Shown: piece by piece, positions 18,397 through 28,300 of the stretch
How positions within the stretch are numbered: position 1 is the stretch's first letter
Layout: every line of letters starts with the position of its first letter
Source of the DNA: Cyclobacterium sp. SYSU L10401
GTDB taxonomy: Bacteria; Bacteroidota; Bacteroidia; Cytophagales; Cyclobacteriaceae
Direction: 5' to 3'
Length of the DNA stretch: 64,000 nucleotides
NCBI RefSeq assembly: GCF_010993705.1
Contig: NZ_WOFO01000002.1
Span: 310,001-374,000 of the forward strand
Program-made: the position numbers and the translations under genes
The notes under the pieces: model-generated
What the model was told of the DNA's origin: nothing
The model's database searches: none
What the model saw: the letters and a program-made list of their open reading frames with translations, nothing else

Positions 18397-19866
18397 ATGA
18401 AGAAAAACAATACGCCCGATGACAGTAATTCCAGAAGGAATTTTCTGAAAACATCCGCAACTGCAGTTGCTGGATTCTACATTGTACCCCGCCATGTGCT
18501 TGGAGGTCCAGGATTTAAGGCTCCCAGTGACAAACTCCGCATCGCAGGAATAGGCGCCGGAGGAAAGGGTTACAGTGATATCAGGAGTTTTTACGAAAGC
18601 GGCAATGCAGATATAGTGGCCTTGTGCGATGTAGACCCTGAAAGGGCTTCCCGTAGTATAGAAGCTTATCCTAAAGCTAAGTTTTACAAGGATTTCAGAG
18701 AAATGCTGGATAAGGAAGGCAATAACATTGATGCAGTCTCGGTATCTACACCTGATCACAACCATGCCGTTCAAGCCCTAACGGCTATGAAAATGGGCAA
18801 GCATGTCTATGTGCAAAAGCCACTTACACATACCATTCAGGAGGCCAGAATGCTAACAGAAGCGGCGGAAAAATACAAACTGGTCACCCAAATGGGTAAC
18901 CAGGGGTCCTCCGGAGATGGGGTACGGCAGATGCGTGAATGGTATGCTGCCGGCTTAATCGGAGAGGCTACTAAAGTACATTGCTGGACAAACAGGCCCG
19001 TATGGCCTCAGGGTGTTCCCTGGCCTGGTGAGTCGGGCAAAAAAGCGCCCAAAAACCTGGATTGGGACTTGTGGTTGGGAACGGCAGAAGAGAAAGGGTA
19101 TGTAGAAAACCTGCATCCATTCAATTGGAGAGGCTGGTGGGAATTCGGTACGGGTGCACTGGGAGATATGGCGTGCCACATCATGGAACCTGCCTTCCGG
19201 ACTTTGGATCTCGGCTATCCTACTGAAGCGGAATGCAGTGTAGGTTCTGTGTATACGGGTGAGTTTACCCAGGGGTATTTTCCTAGAAGTTGTCCTCCCT
19301 CCTCTCACATTACCCTCAGGTTTAAAAAACCTGGAGGAGATGATTTGGAATTTCACTGGATGGATGGCGGAATCAAGCCCAGCAGACCGGAGGAATTAGG
19401 ACCCAATGAGCAAATGGGTGATGGCGGAAATGGTGTGATCATTGAAGGTACCAGAGGAAAAATGATGTGTTCAACCTACGGTATTGACCCCAAATTGCTA
19501 CCTACCTCCATCAATGAAAGTGTAAATGTTGCTCCCACTCTCCCCAGAGTAGAAGGAGCTATCGGTGGCCACTATGCCCAATGGGTAAATGCATGTATAG
19601 CCGGGCATGGAAGTAAAGAGTACAAAGAACTCAGTTCTCCGTTTTCTATTGCAGGTCCATTGACTGAATCTGTTCTGATGGGTAACCTGGCCATCAGAAG
19701 CTACGATTACAGGGAAGAAAATCCCAATGGAAATGGATACATATACCCGGCAAGAGACATCAAATTGATCTGGGATGGCCAAAACATGAAAATCACCAAT
19801 TTTGAGCCGGCCAATCAATTTGTTAGCAAATCATATAGGGAAGGGTTTGAATTGCCCACCGTTTAA
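18397..19866 (+). CDS. Tat-exported Gfo/Idh/MocA family oxidoreductase
   Basis: The 489-residue protein begins with a twin-arginine signal (SRRNFLKTSATAVAG), so it is predicted to be folded with its NAD(P) cofactor and exported to the periplasm. The Rossmann motif RIAGIGAGGKGYSDI is followed by VSTPDHNHAVQAL and the family lysine motif YVQKPLTHTIQEA. The C-terminal half is the larger alpha/beta domain with many tryptophans (RPVWPQGVPWPGE). Homologues act on sugars or glycosides, but the substrate is not evident. It has its own terminator. Confidence 0.9.
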   Translation: MKKNNTPDDSNSRRNFLKTSATAVAGFYIVPRHVLGGPGFKAPSDKLRIAGIGAGGKGYSDIRSFYESGNADIVALCDVDPERASRSIEAYPKAKFYKDFREMLDKEGNNIDAVSVSTPDHNHAVQALTAMKMGKHVYVQKPLTHTIQEARMLTEAAEKYKLVTQMGNQGSSGDGVRQMREWYAAGLIGEATKVHCWTNRPVWPQGVPWPGESGKKAPKNLDWDLWLGTAEEKGYVENLHPFNWRGWWEFGTGALGDMACHIMEPAFRTLDLGYPTEAECSVGSVYTGEFTQGYFPRSCPPSSHITLRFKKPGGDDLEFHWMDGGIKPSRPEELGPNEQMGDGGNGVIIEGTRGKMMCSTYGIDPKLLPTSINESVNVAPTLPRVEGAIGGHYAQWVNACIAGHGSKEYKELSSPFSIAGPLTESVLMGNLAIRSYDYREENPNGNGYIYPARDIKLIWDGQNMKITNFEPANQFVSKSYREGFELPTV

Positions 19867-19895
19867 ACCGGATTCAATTTACCATTCCAATAACC

Positions 19896-19924
19896 AAAGC
19901 CACTATTATTTAGTGGCTTTTTTA
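19896..19924. terminator. Bidirectional terminator between oxidoreductase and histidine kinase
   Basis: AAAGCCACTA (19896-19905) pairs perfectly with TAGTGGCTTT (19911-19920) around TTATT, followed by T. It overlaps the 3' end of the converging kinase gene and can serve both strands. Confidence 0.85.
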
Positions 19925-21520
19925 TTTGGGCAGGGTAAAGTAAAAAGTAGTACCCACACCCATTTCCGAATCCAGCCAAATCCTACCCCCGAAATGTTCT
20001 ACAGTCTTTTTGACTACAGCCAAACCAATCCCCGTGCCCTCATAGGATTCGAAGGAATGCAAACGATTGAACATCAGGAAAATTTTTTCATGGTAGGCTT
20101 TATCTATTCCTATGCCATTATCTTCTATTGAAAACAACCATTCGTTCCCCTGGGAATCCAACTTGATTTTAATCAGAGGAGATTCATCCTTTTTGCTGTA
20201 TTTCAATGCATTTCCAATAAGGTTCTGAAATAGCTGCCCCAACAGGTATTTATCTACCCATACTTCAGGCAAATCTTTATAATGAACTACTGCTTTTTTC
20301 TCCCGGATCTGCTTCCGGTATAGGTGCAGTACCTCGTCAAGTAAAAAGGCTACCTGAATACGGGGATTTTCCTCAAGATTCTTTCCCACCCGTGAATAGG
20401 TAAGCAGATCCAAAATAATCTGCCTCATCCTGCTGGCACCATCTACAGCAAAATGAATATATTGCATTCCTTTTTCATCCAATCTCTCCCCATACTTGCG
20501 ACCAAGCAAGGCAATAAAACTACTGATCATCCTCAAAGGCTCCTGTAAATCATGAGAGGCTACATAAGCAAATTGTTCCAGTTCCTCATTAGACCTGGAT
20601 AAGTCATGGGCTTTCTTCTCAAGTGCCTGATTCAGTTCATGCTGTTCTTTGCTTTTTTCTTCCACCAACATCTTAAGTTTTATCGGTTCAGTAGTCTTTT
20701 GGTAAACAAAAAGCCCAACCATACCGGCGAAAACCAATCCAAAAACCAAAAATATGAGGGTATTTCTGAAATAGGTAGGATGCCTTAACTTAACATAGAG
20801 GTACCAATCTCCTTCTTCAAAAAATGCTTTATGAACTATTCCTGTTTCAAAATCAGGGTCCTTTTCAAAATCGAACAAGGGATAAGCATCAAACCCATCC
20901 AGTTTGGCCAGTTGATAGATATAGTTTTCACTCATCCCCTTATCATCAATTTGCAGGGAACTCTTGAGTGTTTCCATTCTGATGATCACAGCGGTAAAGC
21001 CCCAGAAAAGACCGTCTTTGAATACAGGTAATCTCCCTACCAGACCCAAACCTCCCTGCCTGAGTTCAAAAGGACCCTCAAAATACAATTTCTTCCGTGC
21101 AATCGCCGAATCAGCTGCTTGAAGGTGATTGATGTCCTCAAAAATATTATAACCGATTACTGATTCATTACCTTCCAGAGGAAAGGTTTTGATAATGGTT
21201 TCCGCTTCCACCAATTGAAGGGCGTCCAGGGTAGCATTTTGACTTAAAATTTTCCGACTAAGGGATTCAAAATCACTTTCTGTCAAACCTTTTTCTACCA
21301 TATAAGCGAGCAATTCCGTGGAACTGACACTATTGGCCAAAGAGATAGACAAAAGGTTCTGTACTTTGGAAGCTTCCTCCCTGACCAGCATGGTTTCATT
21401 GGCCTTTTCCATCGTATAAATCCGCTTTGACAGTAAAAGTGCCAACAAACTCAACGACAAGAAAACAGTCCAACCCCATTGTAAGGGAGTAAATTCCTTA
21501 AACCTTTTCCACACTGTCAT
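19922..21520 (-). CDS. CHASE-domain membrane sensor histidine kinase
   Basis: The frame is open further 5', but ATG 21520 (MTVWKRFKEF) is the likely start. It gives 532 residues and a first membrane helix at about residues 15-33. An extracytoplasmic segment (about 40-270) resembles a CHASE ligand-binding domain. A second membrane helix (about 275-298) leads to a coiled coil, HisKA with FAYVASHDLQEPLRM (phosphoacceptor His in SHD) and HATPase_c with DNGIGID and GTGIGLAVV. The start overlaps the end of the preceding giant kinase gene by 23 bases. No response regulator is adjacent. Confidence 0.9.
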   Translation of the reverse strand: MTVWKRFKEFTPLQWGWTVFLSLSLLALLLSKRIYTMEKANETMLVREEASKVQNLLSISLANSVSSTELLAYMVEKGLTESDFESLSRKILSQNATLDALQLVEAETIIKTFPLEGNESVIGYNIFEDINHLQAADSAIARKKLYFEGPFELRQGGLGLVGRLPVFKDGLFWGFTAVIIRMETLKSSLQIDDKGMSENYIYQLAKLDGFDAYPLFDFEKDPDFETGIVHKAFFEEGDWYLYVKLRHPTYFRNTLIFLVFGLVFAGMVGLFVYQKTTEPIKLKMLVEEKSKEQHELNQALEKKAHDLSRSNEELEQFAYVASHDLQEPLRMISSFIALLGRKYGERLDEKGMQYIHFAVDGASRMRQIILDLLTYSRVGKNLEENPRIQVAFLLDEVLHLYRKQIREKKAVVHYKDLPEVWVDKYLLGQLFQNLIGNALKYSKKDESPLIKIKLDSQGNEWLFSIEDNGIGIDKAYHEKIFLMFNRLHSFESYEGTGIGLAVVKKTVEHFGGRIWLDSEMGVGTTFYFTLPK

Positions 21521-24500
21521 TTTCCACTTTTGGCCAAGTAAAATAAAAAGTACTCCCTTTTCCCTCCTCCGATTCAACCCAGATCTTACCTCCCAGGTTT
21601 TCAATGATTTTCTTGACGATAGCCAGACCCATACCCGTCCCTCCATACTTTTCCTTGTTGTGAAGACTTTGGAAAATAATAAATATTTTCTCATGAAACT
21701 GAGGATCAATCCCCAAACCGTTATCCGTTATCGCAAAAAGCCAGGTATCCTTTTCTGAACTGGCAGAAATGTGAATCTTTGGAGGCACCTGCTCCTGGCT
21801 GTACCTCAACGCATTTCCTATCAGGTTGCTAAACAATTGCGTCATGGGTGATTTATAGGTAATCAGAGCAGGTAAATCCTGGTAAGTGATGCTGGCCTTT
21901 TTTTCTGAAATAATCTTTCGGTGTAGCAGGCAAACCTCATCCAAAACTTCATCCAAGTGGATGATTTTCAACCCTTCATCATTTTTACCTACCCTGGAGT
22001 ACTCCAGCAAATCAAGGATAATCTGACGCATGCGCCTGGCACCTCCTACGGCAAAGTTGATGTATTGGTGGGCTTTTTCATCCAGCACATCTCCGTACTT
22101 CTTTTCCAACAGCCCGATAAAGCTGCTGACCATTCGCAGAGGTTCCTGTAAATCATGGGAAGCCACATAGGCAAACTGTTCCAATTCCTTGTTGGAAATT
22201 TCCAGTTCTTTGGCATGTTGTTCCAACTGCTGATTCAAGGCTTGCAGGGACTCCTCATATTCCTTTCGATAGGAAATATCTGTCATGGCACCAACCACCC
22301 GGCTTACCCTGCCTTCCTGGTTTCTGATAAAAACCGCCCGGTCCATGACGAAGGCATAATATCCATTGGCCATCAAAAACCTGTACTCCTCAAACCAGCT
22401 CGTCAGGGTTTCACTTTTAAAAAATTGCTGTATTTTATTGGCCACCTTTTCCCGATCATCCGGGTGAATGAAATCCACTAGAAGATCCAAGGTAGGTGTA
22501 AGGGAATCCAGATCATAACCAAACAAGGTGCTAAACCCTTTTCCCCAAAACAACCGGCTATTTTCGACATCGAAATCCCAGATAGCATCATTGGTAGCCT
22601 CCGCAATTTTTTCAAATCGCTCATTTGATTGGCGGACATTTTCAAATGCCATTTTCTCCTTCGTAACGTCCTTGACAAACACACTCAGTCCATCTTCTGA
22701 AGGATAGGCGTTTACCTCCAGCCAACTATTCAAAGGTTCAAAGTACTCTTCGATATGAACCGGAGACTTCGTTGCCAGTGCATGAAGGTATTGCCTCTGA
22801 AATTTAAATTTCTTTGCATCGGGAAATACTCCAAACAAGTCCTCTCCCAAAAGACTGGCTCGGTTTAAGCCCATAAGCTGCTCTGCCCTATGGTTCCAAT
22901 AGCGAATTTTCCAGTCCTTATCCAGTGCAAAAAAAGCCTCTCCAATACTTTCTAAAATGGCATTTTTTTCCTCAAAGGATTGCTGTAGTGCCAATTGGCT
23001 TTTTCTTCGCTGAATGGCTGAGGAAAGGTTAGAGACAATGGTTTGCAAAAAGGACAATTCATTTTCAGACCAACTCCGCTCTTTGGCGCAATCGTCAAAT
23101 CCCAACAATCCATTTAACTCATTGTCTATCATGACTGGCGCAGCTAAAGTGGAGACAATACCCTGGGACTCCAGTATATCTTTCAATTTGCCGGATGGCA
23201 AATCCTTCCGATTCTTTGCAAAGGTTTCTCCGTTTTTTAGCCGTTGATAGATGTCAGGATAATCATCCAGAGGCATATTTTGGAGATCGGGATTATGAAG
23301 TTGAGAAGGTATTCCTTTTCTGGACCATTCAGCTGTTTGACTGATTACCGGCATTTCATTTACAGGGTGTAGGTGACATTGAAAAAAATACACCCGATCG
23401 ACGCTGATCGCTTTTCCCGTTAGTTCCAAGACCTCATTCAAAACCTGATTCCAATCCCCTACCAATAAGAACTTACCAATCACCCGGGAAATTACTTCCA
23501 ATAAACGGTTATTTTTGGTAAGTTCGATTTCATTGGTTTTTTGCTTATGAATATCCTGAAAGGATCCGAACAATCGCCTACACTTGCCATCTTCATACTC
23601 TGCTTTCCCTATGCTTCTTACCCATTTTTCATTCCCCGCATAGGTAATTAGTGGAAGTTGCACATCCCATGGATTACCTGATTGAATCGTTTCATTAATG
23701 GTCTCTTTTAAAAATTCCCTGACATCCGGACGATAAAAATTTATAGCTTCTTCAAGTGTCGGAAATTGATCCTTGGGGAGTTCGTAAATTTCCCTGGAAG
23801 TTGATGAGAGAAACAATTTATTGTTTATCAAATCTATCTCCCAGCTTCCTACCCGGGAAAGCTGGGAAGCATTATCCAGTAACTCCTGCAATTCCACCAT
23901 CTCGGTAATATCGTGTCCGTAGGAAAAAACCAATCCTTCTTCTCCAAAAACTTCGGAAGAATTCCAGGAAATCCATCGAACAGCTCCTGACTTGGTACGG
24001 TAGCGGTTTACAAAATTCCGGGTCTTTCGTTCGCTCGAAAACATTTCCGGCATCTCACTTTTTGTTTTTGCCAGGTCTTCAGAATGAATAAAATCCGTAA
24101 ATGGTTTTGAAACCAACTCTTCGGATGAATAGCCCAATAACGCACAGAAAGCAGGATTAACCTTTACGAAATAACCATCAGGATCCGTGATGGCCAGAAT
24201 CTCGGGTGCACTTTCAAATAACAACATCATTTCTTCTTCCTGCTGTTTCCGCTTGATCTCAGCCCCCAAAAATGCTCCCAAAGGATGGAATACCTGACTA
24301 TCGATCAAATTGTCACCACCCTGTTTCTCTCCAAAAAGCAACACCACGCCCACCACTTCCTCTTTTTGAAAGAGAGGAATTCCTGCGGCCTCTCTCAAAT
24401 TCCCCGAAGTGATCAGCTTTTTACGGTTAAAGTATGAAAGGTCCGATAAATTTTCGAAAACCTGCAGGATTCCATCTTGCCATATCTTGCCCGGGAGCCC

Positions 24501-27500
24501 GCTTCCATAAGCGAAACTACCGGTATTCCCAGCTATTTGAGCCAGTTTATCGTTTTGCCAATGGCTCTGAACCAAATTAATCCGCTTGCCCTTGATACCG
24601 ACCATCCAGATTTCTCCACCCGAATAGCCTCCATAGCGGGATAGATAGGCCAAAACTCCAGAAAGTGTTTCATTTAGGTTGATTTCATTTTTGAAGAAAC
24701 TGGAAACTTCATATTCCATTTCCCGTAGAAGCGACGCTTTTTTTACTTCCGAAACATCCCGCAATACACCAATCATTCGCACAGGTTTTCCCGACTCGTC
24801 CCGGATCAGATGCCCGATCTCCTCGGTATACAAGTAGCCACCGCGTCTATGACGAAAGCGAAAATCTTTGTGCCAACGGTTTTGATCAGAATCAGATAAA
24901 AAATTATCCCAGTCCCTTTGGTGGTTTGCGGAATCAATAGGATGCATAAATTTCGGCCAGTCGGAGATTTTTCTAACTTGCTCTCCTTTTTCAAAACCAA
25001 AAATTCGGTAAAAACCCTCTCCCCATTGGAATTCATCGGCCACTACATCCCATTCGTAAATAGCATCTTTGGTGGCCCTATTTACATATTCATACCGCTC
25101 ATTATTTTTCTTGAGCTCCCTTTCGAATTCGATCCGCTCGCTGATATCAATACCCATGCATTGTATCTCCTGAGGATTCCCGTGGCCATCCACCATACAA
25201 ATAAAATCCCATAGGGTGGTAACCGTACCTCCCCCCTGCTTAGGTTTATCAATTTCGATTTTGAAAACTTTTTCCGGAAGGGCCAGGCATTTCTCTACAA
25301 TAGCAATCACCCTTTCCTGATCATGCTCACAGATGGAGGGCATGCAACTTTTCCCGATAATTTTTCCATCAGGATAAATCCATCCAAAGTCGGCTATGAA
25401 TTTTTTATTTACATACGTATAATTTCCTTCCAGATCGGTCCTGATGACAAAATTGGTTTGTGATTCGTAAAATCCCCTATACCGGGCCTCACTCGTTTTG
25501 AGTTTTTCCTGGGTCGCAATCAAATGGGTAATATCTATGCTGTTAATTACGACTCCTTTGACTGCCTCATCTTCTACCAGATTGGTAGCCACACTTTGAA
25601 GCCAGCACCAACCTCCACCTTTTACCCTGTATCGGTATGGGGAAGATTTTATCCGTTTCTGATGAGCTATATTCCTAAACTCACTTTCAGTTTTTTCCAA
25701 ATCATCAGGATGAAAAAATTCACTGGCCCTTTTGCCGATGAGCTCCTCTTCAGAAAAACCTACGATTTGTGGGAAATTTGGACTGACATATAGGTATTCT
25801 CCATCCAGGTTTAAAATAGCCGTCAAATCCGCCCCTTCCTGAACCATGGCTCTAAATCTTTTTTCACTCAAGGCAAGTTTCTTATCAGAAACTATTTTCT
25901 CGGTTACATCTCTTGAATTGGCAACTACACCTTGTATAGAGGGGTCATCCATCATGTTGGTCGCCACTGTTTCAATCCACCTCCAGCTACCGTCCAGGTG
26001 TTTAAACCTGAAGGGTGGAATGGCAATTCGAAAAGAACTTTCTAAAGCAGAAAAATAAGAAATAATCGTATCCTTATCCTCAGGATGAATAAAATCAAAA
26101 GCATTTTTATCAATAAAGTCCTGCGGAGATACACCTAAAATATTGGTAGATGTGGGGCTTACATAGCGGTAATTGCCTTCAACATCCAAAATAGCGATCA
26201 GGTCACTTCCATTTTGCACCAGAGACCTGAAACGTTGTTCACTTAATTGTAATTCCTTTTCAGCCAACTTCCGTTTCGTTACATCCACCATTAATCCCCG
26301 GAGGAAAGTCTCACCATCTTTCTTGTTGATGGTAACCATATCATTGAACCATACTTCACTCCCATCAGCGGCAAACATCCGGTATTCAATATTATGGTTG
26401 CGACCCTTCTTTATCTCACGTTTGGTAAATTCGATCACCCTATCTTTGTCTTCGGGATGAAGGTGATTTTCCCAAAAATTTGCCTCTGATTTCCAATCCT
26501 CCGGAGAATATCCCAAAATTGCGGTAGCCTTTGGGCTGACATAGGTCAGCTTAAAGTGCTGATAATCAGATTCCCAGACAATACCATCGATGGTACTGAT
26601 CAAATCCTGGATTTTCTCATTGGAAGATTGAAGCTGATTACGACTTACTTTTTGGTCTATATAGATACAAATATTCTGGATAACAATTTCTAAAAGTTGG
26701 TATTCTTCCTTATAAAATGGGTTATCCTGAAGATCAGGCGCGTTATCCTGGTAAGCTACTGTTATTTTCAGGGTTTTTCCTTCTTCTGTACTACAACTGG
26801 CAGTTTGTATCCATCTAGAGGGGTTGAAATCTGGCGTAGAAAAATTTTCTTGCCCATGCTGGATCCTGGCAGCAGCAAGCTGTGGGAATCTCCATCCTGA
26901 AGGCAAAATTTCCACTGCTTTTTCAAGAAATGTATTAACATCGTATCCAGAGTTCCTCAATTGGGTGATCTGATGCAGGCATTGTTGTTCTTTTATTCTT
27001 TCCTTGAGTGAAACTAAGGTGTCATCCAGTTCCCTCTCTGCCAATTTTCTATCCGTAATATCGGTATGCGTACCCGACATCAAGAGCGGCTTGCCCTCAA
27101 CTGACCATTTCACTACCCTTCCCCTGTCATTGATCCACACTTCGTGACCCTTTTTGTGGATCATGCGGAGTTCTATATCATAATATTCCGTCTTTCTATC
27201 AAAGCAATCTTTGAGGGCCGCATCGGAATGTGCCACATCATCCGGATGTACCAGCTTGTACCAGGTATCCATGTTTACCGGCTGCAATTCTTCCAGGGTA
27301 TAGCCTACAATTTCCGCCCACCTGCTGTTGATCCGAACTTCACTGGTCTCAATATTCCACTCAAAAGTACCCACCCTGGTGGCTTCGATGATATTATTTA
27401 ACCTGTTTTTTTCCTCCTGAAGGCTATCCTTGGCCTCTTCCAATTGGAGCTGCTTTTTTCTCAAATCCAGCAACTTGATTACCTGATCAGCCAAAGCTTT

Positions 27501-27932
27501 TAAAGAAGATTTTTGGCTGTCATTGATTTCCCGGGCTTGGGTATCAATCACACACAAAGCTCCAAAGGCCTGTCCATTGGATGCGTGCAGGGGTACTCCT
27601 GCATAAAATACAATCCCGGGGCCACCCAGCACCAAAGGATTATCCCTGAAACGGGGGTCTTTTCGTGCATCCCTTACAATAAAAATATCCTCTTTGCTAT
27701 TGACTGCCTGTAAGCAAAAAGATTGGTCTATGGGAGTCTCCTGAAGATCCAATCCGCGGTGCGCCTTAAAAAATTGCTTCTCGGTGGTTAAAAAAGTAAT
27801 CAATGATACCGGTGCCTGACAGATTAACGAAGCTAAACCGACAATATCATCAAATTCCTTCTCCGGAAGTGTATCCAGAATTTGGTAGGATTCCAGTTCC
27901 CCCAAGCTTATAAAACCCTCATTCCCTTCCAT
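21498..27932 (-). CDS. Giant soluble multi-PAS/GAF sensor histidine kinase
   Basis: ATG 27932 gives about 2,144 residues; a TTG three codons upstream is less likely. Order by eye: GAF (about 15-165), PAS, a divergent GAF-like domain, five PAS domains in a row (about 445-1070), GAF, two PAS, GAF, two PAS (to about 1905), then HisKA with FAYVASHDLQEPLRM and HATPase_c with DNGLGID and GTGMGLAIV. That is about ten PAS and three or four GAF domains. There is no membrane helix, so it should be cytoplasmic. There is no receiver domain, and no cognate regulator nearby. The catalytic core closely resembles the overlapping downstream kinase, suggesting duplication. Confidence 0.9.
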   Translation of the reverse strand: MEGNEGFISLGELESYQILDTLPEKEFDDIVGLASLICQAPVSLITFLTTEKQFFKAHRGLDLQETPIDQSFCLQAVNSKEDIFIVRDARKDPRFRDNPLVLGGPGIVFYAGVPLHASNGQAFGALCVIDTQAREINDSQKSSLKALADQVIKLLDLRKKQLQLEEAKDSLQEEKNRLNNIIEATRVGTFEWNIETSEVRINSRWAEIVGYTLEELQPVNMDTWYKLVHPDDVAHSDAALKDCFDRKTEYYDIELRMIHKKGHEVWINDRGRVVKWSVEGKPLLMSGTHTDITDRKLAERELDDTLVSLKERIKEQQCLHQITQLRNSGYDVNTFLEKAVEILPSGWRFPQLAAARIQHGQENFSTPDFNPSRWIQTASCSTEEGKTLKITVAYQDNAPDLQDNPFYKEEYQLLEIVIQNICIYIDQKVSRNQLQSSNEKIQDLISTIDGIVWESDYQHFKLTYVSPKATAILGYSPEDWKSEANFWENHLHPEDKDRVIEFTKREIKKGRNHNIEYRMFAADGSEVWFNDMVTINKKDGETFLRGLMVDVTKRKLAEKELQLSEQRFRSLVQNGSDLIAILDVEGNYRYVSPTSTNILGVSPQDFIDKNAFDFIHPEDKDTIISYFSALESSFRIAIPPFRFKHLDGSWRWIETVATNMMDDPSIQGVVANSRDVTEKIVSDKKLALSEKRFRAMVQEGADLTAILNLDGEYLYVSPNFPQIVGFSEEELIGKRASEFFHPDDLEKTESEFRNIAHQKRIKSSPYRYRVKGGGWCWLQSVATNLVEDEAVKGVVINSIDITHLIATQEKLKTSEARYRGFYESQTNFVIRTDLEGNYTYVNKKFIADFGWIYPDGKIIGKSCMPSICEHDQERVIAIVEKCLALPEKVFKIEIDKPKQGGGTVTTLWDFICMVDGHGNPQEIQCMGIDISERIEFERELKKNNERYEYVNRATKDAIYEWDVVADEFQWGEGFYRIFGFEKGEQVRKISDWPKFMHPIDSANHQRDWDNFLSDSDQNRWHKDFRFRHRRGGYLYTEEIGHLIRDESGKPVRMIGVLRDVSEVKKASLLREMEYEVSSFFKNEINLNETLSGVLAYLSRYGGYSGGEIWMVGIKGKRINLVQSHWQNDKLAQIAGNTGSFAYGSGLPGKIWQDGILQVFENLSDLSYFNRKKLITSGNLREAAGIPLFQKEEVVGVVLLFGEKQGGDNLIDSQVFHPLGAFLGAEIKRKQQEEEMMLLFESAPEILAITDPDGYFVKVNPAFCALLGYSSEELVSKPFTDFIHSEDLAKTKSEMPEMFSSERKTRNFVNRYRTKSGAVRWISWNSSEVFGEEGLVFSYGHDITEMVELQELLDNASQLSRVGSWEIDLINNKLFLSSTSREIYELPKDQFPTLEEAINFYRPDVREFLKETINETIQSGNPWDVQLPLITYAGNEKWVRSIGKAEYEDGKCRRLFGSFQDIHKQKTNEIELTKNNRLLEVISRVIGKFLLVGDWNQVLNEVLELTGKAISVDRVYFFQCHLHPVNEMPVISQTAEWSRKGIPSQLHNPDLQNMPLDDYPDIYQRLKNGETFAKNRKDLPSGKLKDILESQGIVSTLAAPVMIDNELNGLLGFDDCAKERSWSENELSFLQTIVSNLSSAIQRRKSQLALQQSFEEKNAILESIGEAFFALDKDWKIRYWNHRAEQLMGLNRASLLGEDLFGVFPDAKKFKFQRQYLHALATKSPVHIEEYFEPLNSWLEVNAYPSEDGLSVFVKDVTKEKMAFENVRQSNERFEKIAEATNDAIWDFDVENSRLFWGKGFSTLFGYDLDSLTPTLDLLVDFIHPDDREKVANKIQQFFKSETLTSWFEEYRFLMANGYYAFVMDRAVFIRNQEGRVSRVVGAMTDISYRKEYEESLQALNQQLEQHAKELEISNKELEQFAYVASHDLQEPLRMVSSFIGLLEKKYGDVLDEKAHQYINFAVGGARRMRQIILDLLEYSRVGKNDEGLKIIHLDEVLDEVCLLHRKIISEKKASITYQDLPALITYKSPMTQLFSNLIGNALRYSQEQVPPKIHISASSEKDTWLFAITDNGLGIDPQFHEKIFIIFQSLHNKEKYGGTGMGLAIVKKIIENLGGKIWVESEEGKGSTFYFTWPKVENDSVEKV

Positions 27933-28300
27933 ATAAAACAAAAATTTGCACTAAGTACTCCTGATTATTCGAACACCGGTAAAATAATTTAATCTCATAC
28001 CTAAGGTACTATATCTATTCAAATGACCAAATTTTTATCAAAAAACAATATGAACATTAAAATAGTGTACCCACCATTAAAAATACAAATTTACCTAAAT
28101 GTTTGTCTTAATACCAGCCATCACAAACTAATAAAGCCCTTTTCAATGGATTTTTACCGAAAGAATACCTGTACTTTGCTTTTAAATTAATAGTTTTGAT
28201 TCAAAAAATTATCTCCTCAAAATAAATGAAGGCGAAAAAATAGTATACGAAAACTTTTAACCAATTAAAAAATCAACCGGTATATCATAATAATTTAAAC
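27933..28300. other. AT-rich intergenic region upstream of the giant kinase
   Basis: These 368 bases are very AT-rich with no ORF. On the minus strand, TAAATTTG at 28093-28086 fits the Bacteroidota -7 consensus and would give a leader of about 150 bases for the kinase gene; a matching -33 element was not found. Confidence 0.35.

Noticed and set aside
21521-21709. Longer N-terminus for the CHASE-domain kinase
   Set aside because: The extra 63 residues are read antisense-free but inside the 3' coding part of the giant kinase in another frame and lack conserved sequence; the ATG at 21520 gives a proper membrane start.
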